Source of the DNA: Vampirovibrionales bacterium | Lineage (GTDB): Bacteria > Cyanobacteriota > Vampirovibrionia > Vampirovibrionales > JAGQHJ01 | Direction of reading: 5' to 3' | NCBI GenBank assembly: GCA_025451145.1 | Contig: JANWKX010000048.1 | Location: forward strand, 1-5,709 | Length of the DNA stretch: 5,709 nucleotides | In this document: positions 4,804 to 5,709 of the stretch, one piece after another | Layout: every line of letters begins with the position of its first letter | How positions within the stretch are numbered: position 1 is the first letter of the stretch | Made by a program: the position numbers and the translations under genes | Notes under the pieces: model-generated | What the model was told of the DNA's origin: nothing | What the model saw: only the letters and a program-made list of their open reading frames with translations | The model's database searches: none

Positions 4804-5709
4804 TTATTTCAATATTTGCCTGGAAATGACCACCCGCTGAATTTCCGAGGTGCCTTCGCCAATTTCACAAAGCTTGGCGTCTCTTAAGTAACGCTCAACC
4901 GGGAAATCCTTGGTGTAGCCATATCCGCCATGGATCTGAACAGCTTTATTGGCTGCTCTGGAGGCTACTTCTGAGGCAAACAGCTTGGCCATGGAGGCTT
5001 CTTTGCTAAAGGGCTGTCCTGCATCCCGTAGCCTTGCTGCATGGTAAACCAGGTGTCGGGCCGCTTCGATTTCCGTGGCCATATCGGCCAGCATGAACTG
5101 GATGGCTTGAAAATCAGCAATGGGCTTGCCAAATTGCTTTCGTTCCTTGGCGTATTGCAGGGCTTTATCCAGACAACCCTGGGCAATCCCGACGCCTAGT
5201 GCGCCAATGCTGATCCGGCCAGAGTCCAAGGTTTTCATAAAGTATTTAAAGCCTTGGCCTTCTTCTCCCAGCAGGTTTTCTGCCGGAATTTCGGCATCTT
5301 CGAAGATCAAGGTGCCCCAATCAGAGCCGCGCATTCCCAGTTTCTCATCCTTGGGCCCCAGGGAGAATCCGGGTGTGTCTCGATCAAAGATAAAGGCGCT
5401 AATGCCACGAGTTCCTTCTTCTTTGGTGGTTTTAGCCGTGGCAATATAGATACCGGCATAGTTGGCATTGGTGATAAAGATTTTGGTGCCATTCAAAATC
5501 CATTTGTCGCCCCGTTTTTCGGCCTTGGTTTCTGTGCCGCCGGAGTCGCTTCCGGCATTCGGTTCCGTCAAACCATAAGCCCCCAGAACTTTTCCGGAAG
5601 CCACTTGGCTTAAATACTTTTTCTTTTGAGCCTCATTACCAAACATATAAAGGGGTAAGCAGACCAGCGAGGTGTGGGCTGCCAGAGACAAAGCTGTAGA
5701 ACCACAGAC
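4804..5709 (-). CDS. Acyl-CoA dehydrogenase, 5' end beyond the window
   Basis: This cytoplasmic flavoenzyme makes the 2,3-trans double bond in acyl-CoA, the first step of beta-oxidation or of branched-chain amino-acid breakdown, passing electrons to electron-transferring flavoprotein. The visible 301 codons start mid-protein (VCGSTALSLAAHTSL). The family usually has about 380 residues, so roughly 80 N-terminal residues are missing. The frame is open to the edge, so truncation is by the window only. Numbering from the edge, family signature 1 is GLTEPNAGSDSGG (46-58) and signature 2 runs from QIHGGYGYTKDF to RYLRD (258-277). The catalytic base is Glu285 in EIGEGTSEIQR, the position used by short-chain and butyryl-CoA types rather than isovaleryl or long-chain types. 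GMRGSDWGTLIFED and RKQFGKPIADFQAIQ are also typical. Chain-length specificity cannot be read from the sequence. It is likely cotranscribed with the DUF421 gene; no etfAB is in view. Confidence 0.95.
   Translation of the reverse strand, partial: VCGSTALSLAAHTSLVCLPLYMFGNEAQKKKYLSQVASGKVLGAYGLTEPNAGSDSGGTETKAEKRGDKWILNGTKIFITNANYAGIYIATAKTTKEEGTRGISAFIFDRDTPGFSLGPKDEKLGMRGSDWGTLIFEDAEIPAENLLGEEGQGFKYFMKTLDSGRISIGALGVGIAQGCLDKALQYAKERKQFGKPIADFQAIQFMLADMATEIEAARHLVYHAARLRDAGQPFSKEASMAKLFASEVASRAANKAVQIHGGYGYTKDFPVERYLRDAKLCEIGEGTSEIQRVVISRQILK

Noticed and set aside
5120..5613. Plus-strand frames of 109 and 119 codons opposite the acyl-CoA dehydrogenase
   Set aside because: They lie antisense to conserved family motifs and have no independent coding evidence.
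5689..5691. TTG at 5691 as the start of the acyl-CoA dehydrogenase
   Set aside because: The frame continues upstream to the window edge with family-typical residues (CGSTALSLAAH), so this codon is an internal leucine and the gene is simply cut by the window.

Overview
The window is ordinary bacterial chromosome with five protein-coding genes. No RNA gene, mobile element, phage gene or CRISPR array is visible. Lineage is only suggested. The GyrA C-terminal domain carries a box of the form [10 protein letters not shown], which I recall from cyanobacterial gyrases. Two short orphan proteins also carry N-terminal [ILV]-[RH]-F-[GS] motifs, which I associate with non-photosynthetic relatives of Cyanobacteria (Vampirovibrionia/Melainabacteria). 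Both points are recollection plus inference; a gyrA tree would settle it.

Layout. Bases 26-2512 (minus) hold a complete gyrA with a TTG start, a good Shine-Dalgarno and its own promoter with a perfect TATAAT. A 192-base gap follows, with two A/T-rich inverted repeats. Bases 2705-3097 (minus) encode a 130-residue orphan. A 336-base divergent intergenic region (3098-3433) carries a promoter candidate for each flanking gene, a small hairpin with an alternative fold, and phased TTGTA words. Bases 3434-4138 (plus) encode a 234-residue helical orphan, ending in a 3' region with a 17-bp RNA hairpin. Bases 4249-4788 (minus) encode a DUF421/YetF-type membrane protein. It lies 15 bases downstream of a 5'-truncated acyl-CoA dehydrogenase gene (4804-5709, minus) that runs off the right edge.

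Functional picture. GyrA (topology control) and the acyl-CoA dehydrogenase (flavin-dependent beta-oxidation step) are housekeeping or metabolic genes. The dehydrogenase and DUF421 genes probably form one transcript. The plus-strand orphan is the only gene on its strand and appears to be a separate unit with its own promoter, RBS and terminator-like hairpin. No obvious new system is present. The items most worth a second look are the two orphans with a shared N-terminal motif, the GU-rich 3' hairpin and the rearranged GyrA-box pattern.
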